A stretch of DNA of 21,374 bases from Chara braunii (GCA_003427395.1 BFEA01000570.1:320391-341764), one strand, 5' to 3'; counted from the stretch's first letter, positions 9,348 through 18,160 are shown. Notes: generated from the letters alone by a model not told the origin. Translations and numbers: made by a program.

Positions 9348-9469
9348 CTGTGTTTGCTTGCCTTGAAAGTATCGCCAATCACTGGGTAGAAAGGGACAGC
9401 GGGATGGTGGCAATAGAAGTCGGGATCATCAGGGAGTTTGTGCAAATAGAACAATTGGACTTCGTTCAT
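9348..9469 (-). CDS. Candidate exon, unknown protein
   Basis: An ATG at 9469 opens 40 full codons and part of the next, ending at ACACAG|GTAAGTCGGG, a perfect 5' splice site (last exon base 9348). The peptide has a globular-protein look (FYLHKLPDDPDFYCHHPAVP then FYPVIGDTFKASKH) and no low complexity, unlike its surroundings. No acceptor with a pyrimidine tract is visible upstream, so the ATG may be the true start or the exon may be a relic. The family is not recognised. Confidence 0.3.
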
Positions 9470-9727
9470 GGCTAGTCTGCCCTGTCTAGTTATTTATTTA
9501 TTTATTATCATTTTCGTGACCGTATCTGTCTGCAATAACGGCCAGATACAGTAAAGAGAGGTGAAGTGTCTTACAGAACGAGCTGCCACGCCAATCGATC
9601 GACAGATTGGAACGAGAGAGAACGGGGGATTAGTAACAGAGAGAGGAATGTGCGGTGCAGAGAAGAGCACACGGGGTGATTAGCAAGCGCGTAGCATGTT
9701 GAGCTAGCGCGTAGTGCATGTGGTCAC

Positions 9728-9782
9728 AGGTGCGAAGAAGAAGAAGAAGAAGAAGGGGAAAGAGGAAGAAGAGGAGGAGGGT
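9728..9782. repeat. (GAA)n-type purine microsatellite
   Basis: AAG/GAA/GAGGAG repeats for about 50 bases, directly before the minus-strand splice donor at 9796-9801. Confidence 0.85.
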
Positions 9783-9795
9783 ATCGAATTCGAGC

Positions 9796-9861
9796 ACTTA
9801 CCTGGCATAACTTGGCGGCAACGGGCAGCGAACCAGCAGGTTGCTGGTTGTCTCCTGCATT
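9796..9861 (-). CDS. Candidate short exon ending at perfect donor
   Basis: From ATG at 9861 the frame reads MQETTSNLLVRCPLPPSYA to GCCAG|GTAAGTGCTC, a perfect donor (last exon base 9802). With only about 20 codons this rests mainly on the splice site. It lies in series with the similar ATG-plus-donor units at 9348-9469, 10235-10309 and 10708-10783. Confidence 0.22.
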
Positions 9862-9954
9862 GTGCGAACGTGGGCCCAATCAGAAGTCAAGTGCGATCAG
9901 ACTGAGAGAGAGTCTGGCCCGACTCCCGGGGCGAAACACCAGCAATCATGGTAT

Positions 9955-9957
<3 letters not shown>

Positions 9958-10029
<72 letters not shown>

Positions 10030-10071
10030 NNNNNNNNNNNNNNNNNNNNNNNNNNNNNNNNNNNNNNNNNN

Positions 10072-10145
<74 letters not shown>

Positions 10146-10153
10146 AAAAAAAA
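9958..10153. repeat. (GT)n / (GA)n microsatellite with assembly gap
   Basis: A GT run from about 9958 to 10121, interrupted by 42 N at 10030-10071, then GA and an A-run. The N block is an assembly gap inside the repeat, so the true repeat length is unknown. Cys-Val or His-Thr frames here are artefacts. Confidence 0.98.
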
Positions 10154-10159
10154 GAAGGG

Positions 10160-10593
10160 GCGCGTGGTGGTCCTTGGGGACACGTGGCATCTGTGAGTCG
10201 GGGATTGAGGTTGTGAGTGATACGAGAGACATACCTGGTATTCAAGGCGTGCGACATTGGTCGCTGTATGCTCGTACTTCGGAAAGTTGTTGTCGTCAAC
10301 ATTCGGCATTGTAGTCTAGGCTAGATAGGATCTGGCATCTGTAGTCTGGGCGTCGAGCGCCAGATATGATATTTACACTAGCTCTTCATTGATGATGATG
10401 ATGAGACTATGCCGCCTTTGTCAATTATGAGTTTTTGATGTGGTCTTATTTGGTGGGACTCGTGATGCAATGCTGCATTTGGTTCGAGGTAACGACTATC
10501 TGGTCACATGTATGATGCTGTTTGATTTCTGAAGTTCGTCGTCCCTCATTTTTTTTCTTGCATTTTATTATTATTATTATTTTTTTTTTATTA

Positions 10594-10632
<39 letters not shown>
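10160..10632. repeat. Tandem duplication, copy A (~475 bp)
   Basis: Aligns along its length with 10634-11078. Landmarks shared in order are GACATACCTGGT, CGTGCGACATTGGTCGC, TATGCTCGTACTTC, TCGGCATTGTA, TCTAGGCTAGATAGGATCTG, GTAGTCTGGGCGTCGA, CAATTATGAG, GACTATCTGGTC and a TTA-rich end (10564-10632). On the minus strand it holds a short ATG frame (10309 to 10235, MPNVDDNNFPKYEHTATNVA...) ending at ACCAG|GTATGTC. Confidence 0.9.
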
Positions 10633-10633
10633 G

Positions 10634-11078
10634 GTGCATGGTGGTTCTGGGTGCAAGTGGCATATGTGTATTGGGGAACGAGGTTGTGAGTGAGGCGAGA
10701 GACATACCTGGTGGTGGAAGCGTGCGACATTGGTCGCAGTATGCTCGTACTTCAGGAAAGTTGTTGTTGTCATCATTCGGCATTGTACTCTAGGCTAGAT
10801 AGGATCTGCCATCTGTAGTCTGGGCGTCGAACACCAGATAGGATATCAACATTGGTTCTTCATCGATGTTGATGATGAGACTTTACCAGCATTGTCAATT
10901 ATGAGCTCTTGGTGTCTTCTTATTTGGTGAAACTCGTGGTGCAGTTATGTTGTTGGTTCGAGGTCACGACTATCTGGTCTTGTGTATATGATGTTGTTTG
11001 ATTGTTGAAGTTTGCTATTACTCATCTTCCTTGCATATTCTTATTATTCTTATTCTTATTCTTATTATTATTATTAGT
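10634..11078. repeat. Tandem duplication, copy B (~445 bp)
   Basis: Second copy of the preceding unit, ending in a TTC/TTA run at 11040-11078. Its minus-strand frame (10783 to 10708) starts the same way, but one extra T shifts it to PEVRAYCDQCRTLPPP before the same ACCAG|GTATGTC donor. The shift between copies argues that at most one reading is under coding constraint. Confidence 0.9.
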
Positions 11079-11414
11079 GAAATCAGACTTGCTTTCATTC
11101 ACACTTCTCATGCATGTAAACATGTGCGCGTCAAACCGGCAACAATCGCCCACTAAAACTCAGAGATATGGTAACCGAGAAACACAGTTCAGATTTAAGT
11201 TCACTTCAATGGCTATGGCGACTCAGCGCCCACACAACTCTCTCTGTTTGCACACACATGATCACCCTGGATATCCCGCACTCATACACACTGTTCCTAC
11301 ACTCTCTCACACACACACTACTACTAACACTAACAATGACACTCTATCTCTGCCGCGGCCCACTTCGTCTTCGGGCTCACTGCAGACCACCTCGCACAAG
11401 TCGCTCAGGGAGCT
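11079..11414. other. Flank of the LTR element, no gene recognised
   Basis: Contains a CA-rich stretch around 11250-11330. Two overlapping plus-strand frames run from here into the LTR and are therefore not real genes. Confidence 0.5.
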
Positions 11415-11776
11415 TGTCGAGCGCATCGGCTCCCGCCTTTTCCCAAAGGCGAGAGCCCTCCCGGCTATGTCACGCAGGAGTTAAAACAAAACAAAATCAA
11501 GAGACAACTTATGACGATGCATAAATAATCCCGCGAACCGCCGAGACGGATGCGGTTGTATTGTCCCTTCACCACTCTAGCCGGGTGCGCCACATGTGTT
11601 CGGACTAAAGTCGGAAAACTTTTAGTCTCGCAGTCATATGTCAAGTTTGAATAGACTTATGGCAGATAACCCATCCCATCAAGTTATGAAGCCTTAATAA
11701 TTATTTACTAAGTCCGACATCGTCCGACATTTAAAAACACCGGGCAGACACCCTTGTCAGGGTTTCTGCCCCGACA
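11415..11776 (-). repeat. 3' LTR of the element (left copy)
   Basis: 362 bp, exactly the length of the right copy. The internal sequence next to it (11777-11800, minus-strand reading ends GGGGCCCGGGAATGT before TGTCGG) is the position of the polypurine tract, but it is only partly purine, so the plus-strand priming site is weak or decayed. Confidence 0.93.
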
Positions 11777-11930
11777 ACATTCCCGGGCCCCATTGAACGG
11801 CGACCCCGTCGTTCACCATCAAAATTAGAAAGTCGAGATTCTTATGAAATTTTCATGTGAAAACAACAATTACAATACACAACAATCCAACACAATTGTC
11901 CGGAATAACCGGAACTTTCACCAACAACCC

Positions 11931-12250
11931 GGATTCAGCCTCCAGAAGCCCAAATATAGTACATCAACAATACTCGATTTGATTTCAGGAACATTAACAT
12001 AAATACAACAAAATTGGATTCAGTCTCCAGAAGCCTAAATCTTAACAGTTTTCTACTCATCAATTGGAATAGTACCAGATTCCGCCCCTGGCAAGCCGAA
12101 AAATCAAAACTTGGACCCAAATTCAGCCCCTGGAAGCCTAAAATACAGAGGAGTTTTTTTCAGAATGGTCCCAGCATCATCCCACTGGCGGCCGACAATT
12201 TTGTCTCTCTGAATGGTTACCAGATTCCGCCCCTGGTAAGCCTAAAATCG
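11931..12250 (-). repeat. Five dispersed copies of a ~27-bp motif inside the LTR element
   Basis: The plus-strand motif CAGATTCCGCCCCTGG, then AAGCCTAAAAT, occurs in variant forms at about 11931, 12016, 12076, 12118 and 12221. Spacing is irregular (about 85, 60, 42 and 103 bases), so this is not a simple tandem array. On the element's own strand it reads ATTTTAGGCTT then CCAGGGGC. It could be a packaging or protein-binding site, but function is unknown. Confidence 0.7.
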
Positions 12251-13542
12251 ACAACTTGAACCTTCAGGTTGATATCAACCTGTCAGATGTTGTTCAGACA
12301 AGTCTGAACGAACCACTCAGAGAGCAACCATTCATTCAAAAGTCATCGCCCAAGTTTTGTTCTTATTCCAATTTCAGAGAGAAAACAACTCATATAGCTA
12401 TCATGTCCGATGTTTATGAACTTTTGTGATATGCGTCAAGGAGTGGTGTAATCCGTATGAGGATAGCATCTCGACATCAAGCCCCGCTTAAGATTCGAGT
12501 CTCACCACATTCCCTCCGATTCCAGTGCCTTCAACCCTATTAGTCCCCTGCATATAGAGTATAACTGCCCCACCCCACACGATCGAGGTTGACTAGGCCC
12601 CGATCATGGAGGTACGGTGACCACCTCTGGCACGAGGTTAGGTAGTCACTCCTCCCCGCCTGACAAACAATAGTCGTCTACCCTCACATGCAACATTCTA
12701 ATAGGATCTCAACACCTTCATCCCTTCCGATGAGCCTTCCTTCCCTTAAACTACTCAGGATTCGGAAGACAACATCCTGCTATGGACCAGAAGCATAACT
12801 CCGGCGCAGGCCTCACTATCACCTACAGAGCTCACAAATCCATCAGAAATTTGTCATGACATGATAACGCTTTCAAAACTTACTTCAAAAATATTCAAAA
12901 ACAATAATACACCTTACAACAAATGTTTTCACATAAAACTTCATAATGATCCAAGCGAAATAATATTCAACAATAGTTCAGATACCTTCAATCATAAAAA
13001 TGCATCACTAAAACAAATAATCTCAAAGTGAATGGGAGTCCGGGTAAACTGATCGATCGAAATGTACATCATTCCAATATCAAATACGTGACTAAATAGA
13101 TTTGCAAAACAATATCCAAAGAAAACCAACGTTTGGATGACAACATTTCAAAATAGATCCAATAGATAACAATTCTTGCATGAATTATAACTAAAAGAAT
13201 CCTTCAAAATTCATGATAAAATATACATTAAAATATGACACATGAAAATAATAACAATAACTCGAAATTTAGAGATAATGTTCATGGATATCAAAACAAT
13301 AACCAAATAAGACTCAATTAATATCAAGATATTAAGAATTTAAACTCAACTAGATCGTTCAAAAATAACCCGAATAATTCTCAGAATAAAATCAATATAT
13401 AACCCATAAAGATAAAATAATAAGAAACCAATCACTGATGATATAATAATTAAATTTTAAAATTCAGAGTAAGATCAATTGATCCATTATAAAATAAAAT
13501 ACCCGAGTGTCGTTCCGCTAGGGACAACGGTAGTTTGTCGTT

Positions 13543-13561
13543 ATCCCCGGCAACGGCGCCA
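13543..13561 (-). promoter_or_regulatory. Primer-binding site for tRNA-Asp
   Basis: On the minus strand, two bases after the LTR, TGGCGCCGTTGCCGGGGAT is complementary over 19 bases to the 3' end of plant-type cytosolic tRNA-Asp (ATCCCCGGCAACGGCGCCA, recalled and not searched). This fixes the element's orientation and the start of minus-strand DNA synthesis. tRNA-Asp priming is known among plant Ty3/gypsy elements. Confidence 0.88.
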
Positions 13562-13563
13562 CC

Positions 13564-13925
13564 TGTCGAGCGCATCGGCTCCCGCCTTTTCGCAAAGGCG
13601 AGAGCCCTCCCAGCTATGTCACGCAGGAGTTAAAACAAAACAAAATCAAAAGACAACTTAGGACGATTCATAAATAATCCCGCGAACCGTCGAGACGGAC
13701 GCGGTTGCGTTGTCCCTTCACCGCTCTAGCCGGGTGCGCCACACGTGTTCGGACTGAAGTCCGAAAACTTTTAGTCTCGCAGTCATAGGTCAAGTTTGAA
13801 TAGACTTATGGTAGATAACTCATCCCATCAAGTTATAAAGCCCGAATAACCATTTACTAAGTCCGACATCGTCCGACATTTAAAAACACCGGCCAGACAT
13901 CCTTGTTAGGGTTTCTGCCCCGACA
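13564..13925 (-). repeat. 5' LTR of the element (right copy)
   Basis: 362 bp, about 93% identical to the left copy, no length difference. The pair starts TGTCG and ends CGACA, a 5-bp inverted terminal repeat typical of retroelement LTRs. It would carry the element's promoter; I did not identify a TATA box with confidence. Confidence 0.93.
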
Positions 13926-13951
13926 GCGCTTCCGCATGACTTGCGCACGAA

Positions 13952-14059
13952 ATGAATGAATGACTAGTCGCTGCCTCTTGTGTTATGCTTTTGTAGCCTG
14001 ATGATCTGACCCTCTCCCATGTCCATAGTGCACACAGCCCCATGCGGTACTTGCTTGAC
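13952..14059. repeat. Diverged ~105-bp repeat, left copy
   Basis: TGAATGAATG at the start and GTGCACACAGCCCCATGCGG then TACTTGCTTGAC at the end correspond to TGAATGAATG and GTGCATACAATCCCACATGG then TACTTGCTGAC at 15490-15592. The middle aligns poorly. The two copies bracket the satellite between them. Confidence 0.5.
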
Positions 14060-15340
14060 TGGACCAGGAAAGACAAGGACCGACACAGACAAGAAAACAG
14101 ACAGACAATCACAGATGAACGAACTAGTGGACGGACACAGATAAACAAACAGACAGAAAAGACACAGACACAATGAAACGCACACAAACCAGTGACACAG
14201 ATACACAACGACAGGACACTGTGACACTCACGCACATACACCGTGACACACAGGCACAGTGACGTACACAGTCACACACAGAGTCATGTTGTGACACACA
14301 CACAAACACAGCAAAACGCACATTACACACTAATGGATACACAGTCACATGGTACACAGCGACACACAGGTACAGTGCGACACACGCACAGAATACCGTG
14401 ACAGTCACACAGTCACACGCGCAGGTGAACAGTAACACACACATACACTGTGACACAAATACACAGTCACACTGAGAAAGACAGTGATACGCAAACACAG
14501 AGTAACATACATACAGTGCATAGTGGCACAGTGACACGGTGCACGGAGACACACACACTGTGACAGATATACAGTGCCCAGTATCACACAAATGCACGGT
14601 GACACATACAGTCACACTACGATACAAACAGACAATGTGACAAATACATAAGTGACACGGTGACACACGGTGAAAGCACGTACTCTCACAGTGTTGCAAA
14701 CGCACAAATACTGTGATAGTCACACGCACAGGGGTCACAATGACACACAGATACTGTGACAGTCACAAACAGACAATGCATTGTGACAAAAAACACACCG
14801 ACGCTGTGACACGCAGAAGCACACGGTGAACACACATACACAGTAAAACATAATGACATACACACACTCACACAGATACTGTGACTGTCACACAAACACA
14901 GAAACACAATAAAACACATAGTGGGACACACACAGACACTGTGACACACACGCAGATGCTGTGACACACGCAACCAGATATTGTGACACAGACAGATATA
15001 GTGATACACACAAATGTTGTGACACACGCAGCCAGATGTTGTGACACAGACAGATATAGTGGTACACACAAATGTTGTGACACCCCGCAGCCAGATGTTG
15101 TGACACAGACAGATACAGTAATACACACAAATGATGTGACACACACAGACAGATGGGTGACACAGACAGATAATGTAACACACACAGTGAACCACACAGA
15201 TACACAGTGACACATGCAAAGACATATACAGTGACATGGTGACACATACACAAGTGATACACATATACACAGTAACACACGCAACAGACATACACGGACA
15301 GTGAAAACACAGTGATACACACAAGCACGCTAATTGCACT
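14060..15340. repeat. TGACAC/ACACAG-type degenerate satellite
   Basis: About 1.28 kb made almost wholly of short variants of CACAGTGACACA. At 14956-15176 it holds a regular higher-order unit of 58-59 bp: 14956-15013, 15014-15071, 15072-15130, then a partial copy. Each unit has GTTGTGACAC, a GCAGCCAGAT segment, CAGACAGATA and TACACACAA. Long minus-strand Cys/Val-rich frames (up to 217 codons) follow from the repeat and are not genes. Confidence 0.92.
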
Positions 15341-15686
15341 GACTGACAGCTATGGTTGTCGCCTACTTCCTCTAACTAACACAAGTGGCTATGGCAGCAA
15401 CTTCCTCCTCTTAGCTCGTTTCCTCTACGGGCACCCGTAAACTCTCACACAAGATGCTCTGACAAGGCTTCAGCACGGCTCACAGGTAGGATGAATGAAT
15501 GCCTTGATGTTGTCTCTTTATTTCGGATTGTCAAAGGTCTGCCTTTAAACATTGGACACTGGGGTGCATACAATCCCACATGGTACTTGCTGACTTGATA
15601 AAATGCAACCGGGACTGGGTATCGCTGATTCGGCCGGGTTAGACTGCCACTTGCCCAGTTGCCTATCGACTGCCTACTTAGAATTA
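15341..15686. repeat. Right flank of satellite, with right copy of the ~105-bp repeat
   Basis: The right copy of the diverged repeat is at 15490-15592. The rest of this interval shows no gene or other structure I can support. Confidence 0.45.
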
Positions 15687-15735
15687 CGAAAGGTCACTTT
15701 CGGGTCTTCTGGGAGACCGCAAACTTGACCTTTCG
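15687..15735 (+). other. Nested stem-loop
   Basis: CGAAAGGTCA (15687-15696) is perfectly complementary to TGACCTTTCG (15726-15735). Inside it, GGTCT (15703-15707) pairs with AGACC (15714-15718). A competing short hairpin, CGAAAG-GTCA-CTTTCG (15687-15702), could form instead. It sits about 160 bases before the hairpin array. Confidence 0.65.
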
Positions 15736-15807
15736 ACATTATAGCAGAAAAAACTTGTGCTACGGCTGCAACTCTTAAGGCACGGACGCGCAGTGAAACA
15801 CAGAGAA

Positions 15808-16365
15808 ACCTGCCTTATTACCTAAGTCTGCTCAAGTGAGGAAGGTGGTAATAAGAGAAGCAAGACTTCGTGAAGTCTGCCTTATTATCAACCGGCTTTA
15901 CTCCGCTGGAAGTTGTGATAAGAGTAGCAAGGCTCCGAGCAGCCTGCCTTATCACAATGATGTCAGTAACTATATGATAAGAGCAGCAAGGCTCCGAGAA
16001 GCCTGCCTTATCACACTAATAACACAGACGGCGATAAGAGTAGCAAGGTTCGAGAAGCCTGCCTTATTACCAACCAACCATTCGTCAGTGTAAGTGAGTG
16101 ATAAGAGTAGCAAGGCTCCGAGAAGCCTGCCTTATCGCTATGATGACTCTAACGGTGTGATAAGAGTAGCAAGGCTCCGAAAAGCCTGCCTTATCACACT
16201 AATAACACAGACAGTGATAAGAGTAGCAAGACTCCGAGAAGCCTGCCTTATTATCATCTGACCTTGATCTAATGCAAGACAGTAAGTAGGCGAAGCAAGG
16301 CCTTGAGGTCTACCCTATCACAAGCAGACGCTCAATGAAGATGAGTAGATCCTGAGTGGTCCACC
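15808..16365 (+). repeat. Array of seven hairpins with 183-bp higher-order period
   Basis: Seven clear hairpins of about 40-45 nt have GATAAG (or AATAAG) starting at 15850, 15917, 15976, 16033, 16100, 16159 and 16216. Spacings are 67, 59, 57, 67, 59, 57, so three-hairpin blocks repeat every 183 bp. Each reads: outer arm GTGATAAG, AGTA, GC, A, inner arm AGGCT, loop CCGAGA, inner arm AGCCT, GC, outer arm CTTATCAC. The outer stem reaches 10 bp in copies 2 and 6. Copy 1 has AGACTTC/GAAGTCT and TAATAAG/CTTATTA where others have AGGCT/AGCCT and TGATAAG/CTTATCA, so both arms changed together. Decayed units flank it (right arm only at 15814; weak copies near 16282 and 16340). GATAAG is also the plant I-box/GATA-factor motif. 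No coding role is evident. Confidence 0.9.
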
Positions 16366-17391
16366 ATACTATTACTAACCTTCTCGATAGACAGGAAACA
16401 TTAAAAGTCTTGAAAAGAGATCGATTCATTACTGACAGACCGCTTCCGAGGAGAGAATATAAACAGTTGATGAGTTGTTTGTAAACAGTTCAAAAAGGGT
16501 CAAACGATGACATCCGATTTGTTCATTGATTATAGATATAGGTTAACCCCCTTCATGATTATCAACATGAACATGAAGATAAACAGTTTATAAACTGATT
16601 AAAATATGATGTTATACACAAAGCTCCCCGTTAAACTTTAGTGCTAACACAATCCTTTTTTTTTGTTGAGTCTTGATTCTGCTGAGGTGGAGGTAGAAGG
16701 AATGTGGCCCCGTGTGACCCGTTTTGCTATCTTAACCTCTTGATTGATGACAATCTTATGATTCTATTCCAGATGAGTTGATGATGTTTTGCTTGTGCAT
16801 GTCTTAAGTGGGGAATCATATGATAAGGCAGAAACTATTAGTGATGTTAGCCTTATACTTTCCTTCTTTTAGACGGCTATCTCTAGAAACTGATATGATG
16901 AGAAGTTAGAGAGGTTGCCTTGAGGGAGTTATGTCGATGTAGTATTATTCCTGACTAAATTGAAGTTCACTATATTGAACTTCAGATAGGGTCATGTCGA
17001 CGGCAAAGAAGTGTTGAGATTGTGTTGACTTGTGTGTGATTGCATGTCATCTTAAATTTCAAGAGGACCCATTTTGAGTCTATACAAGACTACATGTTGT
17101 TGTCTTATGGTAACAGGTTGGTTAACCAACTCAACCCTCACTCACCCTCTACACCCACACTTTGCATAAACCTTTGCACTAAATGACATTTCTGTTTCGG
17201 GTCATTGTCTAAATGGTCTGTGTTTGGTCAAAAGGGGTCATTGAATGACTAAAATCAGACGAGGATGAATGACTAAGTCGAAAAGGGGATGTCTTACTGA
17301 AAGGTTGAAAGTGTAAGTGTAATGTGGGTGAAAGTGAATAAAAGGTTGACTCCGTCAAGAATTGTGTAATGTGATTGACTCTTGTCTGCAG
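16366..17391. other. Long stretch without a recognisable gene
   Basis: AT-rich, with no coding frame worth reporting. One perfect 9-bp stem-loop, TGAAGTTCA-CTATAT-TGAACTTCA, lies at 16961-16984. The end of the interval (ATTGACTCTTGTCTGCAG, to 17391) looks like the 3' end of an intron. Confidence 0.5.
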
Positions 17392-17529
17392 GTCAGTAAA
17401 ACGATCAGCCACACGCTATTCACTACAACCCATTGAGAAGCTTATGCTATCCTGGACCTTGATCCAGATGTTCCATCAGTGCGTGATTGGTTTGAGTACC
17501 CAGCCTTGCGCCTTTTCCCTGTTTGTTAG
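17392..17529 (+). pseudogene. Possible 3'-terminal exon remnant, unknown protein
   Basis: After a good acceptor (CTCTTGTCTGCAG, ending 17391) a 46-codon frame runs to TAG at 17527. Its second half reads ILDLDPDVPSVRDWFEYPAL then RLFPVC, which looks like real protein (Pro, Trp and acidic residues in a balanced mix). An in-frame TGA at 17434 breaks it; CGA to TGA would explain that. It could be the tail of a retroelement protein or of a lost gene. I do not recognise the family. Confidence 0.25.
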
Positions 17530-18086
17530 GGAGATTAGGATTATTGCTAAGACGACAAGTCTTATTCATTTCATGTTCATTTCATTTGTACATGTTTGAA
17601 AGGTCAAAGACCTATGTTTTTCCCTTGATGAATTTTGACAGTTTATGTGAATATGTTATGTGTACATGACATTTCCTCGCCTAATTACTCAACCGTATCT
17701 CACTTCACATGTATGTATGCTATGGTTAAAGAGTTTTTCATAGATAGATATGTCGAATGGACTTAATCACTAGATAAGATAGGGTATATGTCTTACGAGC
17801 GACCCCTGATAATTCAAGTATTGAGAGGATCGTGTTCCGAAAAGGGACTAGGTCATAAGTCATACCTATAGAAACTATTCATAGGCAAATCGTAGTATGT
17901 GCGAACGTTCGTCAGTCGAGTCGACCTGCTTTGTAAGTCGGTCCTGGAGATCAGCGCCCCAATGTCGGACGCGTAGTCAGTCTTAGGCGTTCAACCGCAC
18001 GTATGCCTATGCTACGGAGATCGAGCAAACGCCCTCAGCTGACTTACCTCTGTGATTGCATGTAAAAGCTTTCGCACGTGGGTCAG
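17530..18086. other. Stretch without a recognisable gene
   Basis: No coding frame of interest. GAG|GTAAGT, a near-consensus donor, lies on the minus strand near 18040, just upstream (in plus coordinates) of the A-box-like site. Confidence 0.45.
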
Positions 18087-18160
18087 TAGCTCAGCAGGGC
18101 TACGGCCACCTAAGGGATGGTGACAACTCCCGCAGGTGGAGGTGATTTTTACCTCGCGGG
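18087..18160 (+). other. A-box-like sequence followed by a bulged hairpin
   Basis: TAGCTCAGCAGG (18087-18098) fits the tRNA A-box consensus exactly, but no B box follows at the expected distance. At 18129-18160, CCCGC pairs with GCGGG and GAGGT with ACCTC (five-base bulge, GATTTTT loop). It may be a relic of a tRNA-derived SINE or chance. Confidence 0.3.

Larger units (their letters stand above)
11415..13925 (-). mobile_element. Non-autonomous LTR retrotransposon (TRIM/LARD-like)
   Basis: Two 362-bp direct repeats bound a 2,511-bp element. Each LTR starts TGTCGAGCGCATCGGC and ends CTGCCCCGACA on the plus strand (TG...CA). Orientation is minus, set by a tRNA-Asp primer-binding site just inside the right-hand LTR. 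Flanking pentamers GAGCT (11410-11414) and GCGCT (13926-13930) match at 4 of 5 positions and are probably the target-site duplication. The internal 1,787 bases have no gag, protease, reverse transcriptase or integrase; every frame is short and AT-rich. Movement would depend on proteins from another element. The LTRs differ at about 24 sites (by-eye count, about 93% identical), so the insertion is not recent. Confidence 0.94.

Noticed and set aside
9812-10314. Cys-Val and His-Thr repeat proteins
   Set aside because: They translate the GT microsatellite and run across the N gap.
11002-11524. Plus-strand ORFs entering the left LTR
   Set aside because: They cross the LTR boundary at 11415 and the same LTR sequence at 13564 is not preceded by such a frame.
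14124-15339. Cys/Val-rich minus-strand proteins (up to 217 codons)
   Set aside because: They are translations of the TGACAC satellite and are open in all three frames.
15836-16093. 85-codon plus-strand frame across the hairpin array
   Set aside because: Its similar segments follow from the repeat units, spacings of 67 and 59 are not multiples of three, and the frame ends within the array.
15808-16365. Hairpin array as a CRISPR array
   Set aside because: The segments between hairpins recur every 183 bp instead of being unique spacers, the repeats vary, no cas genes are present and the setting is eukaryotic.
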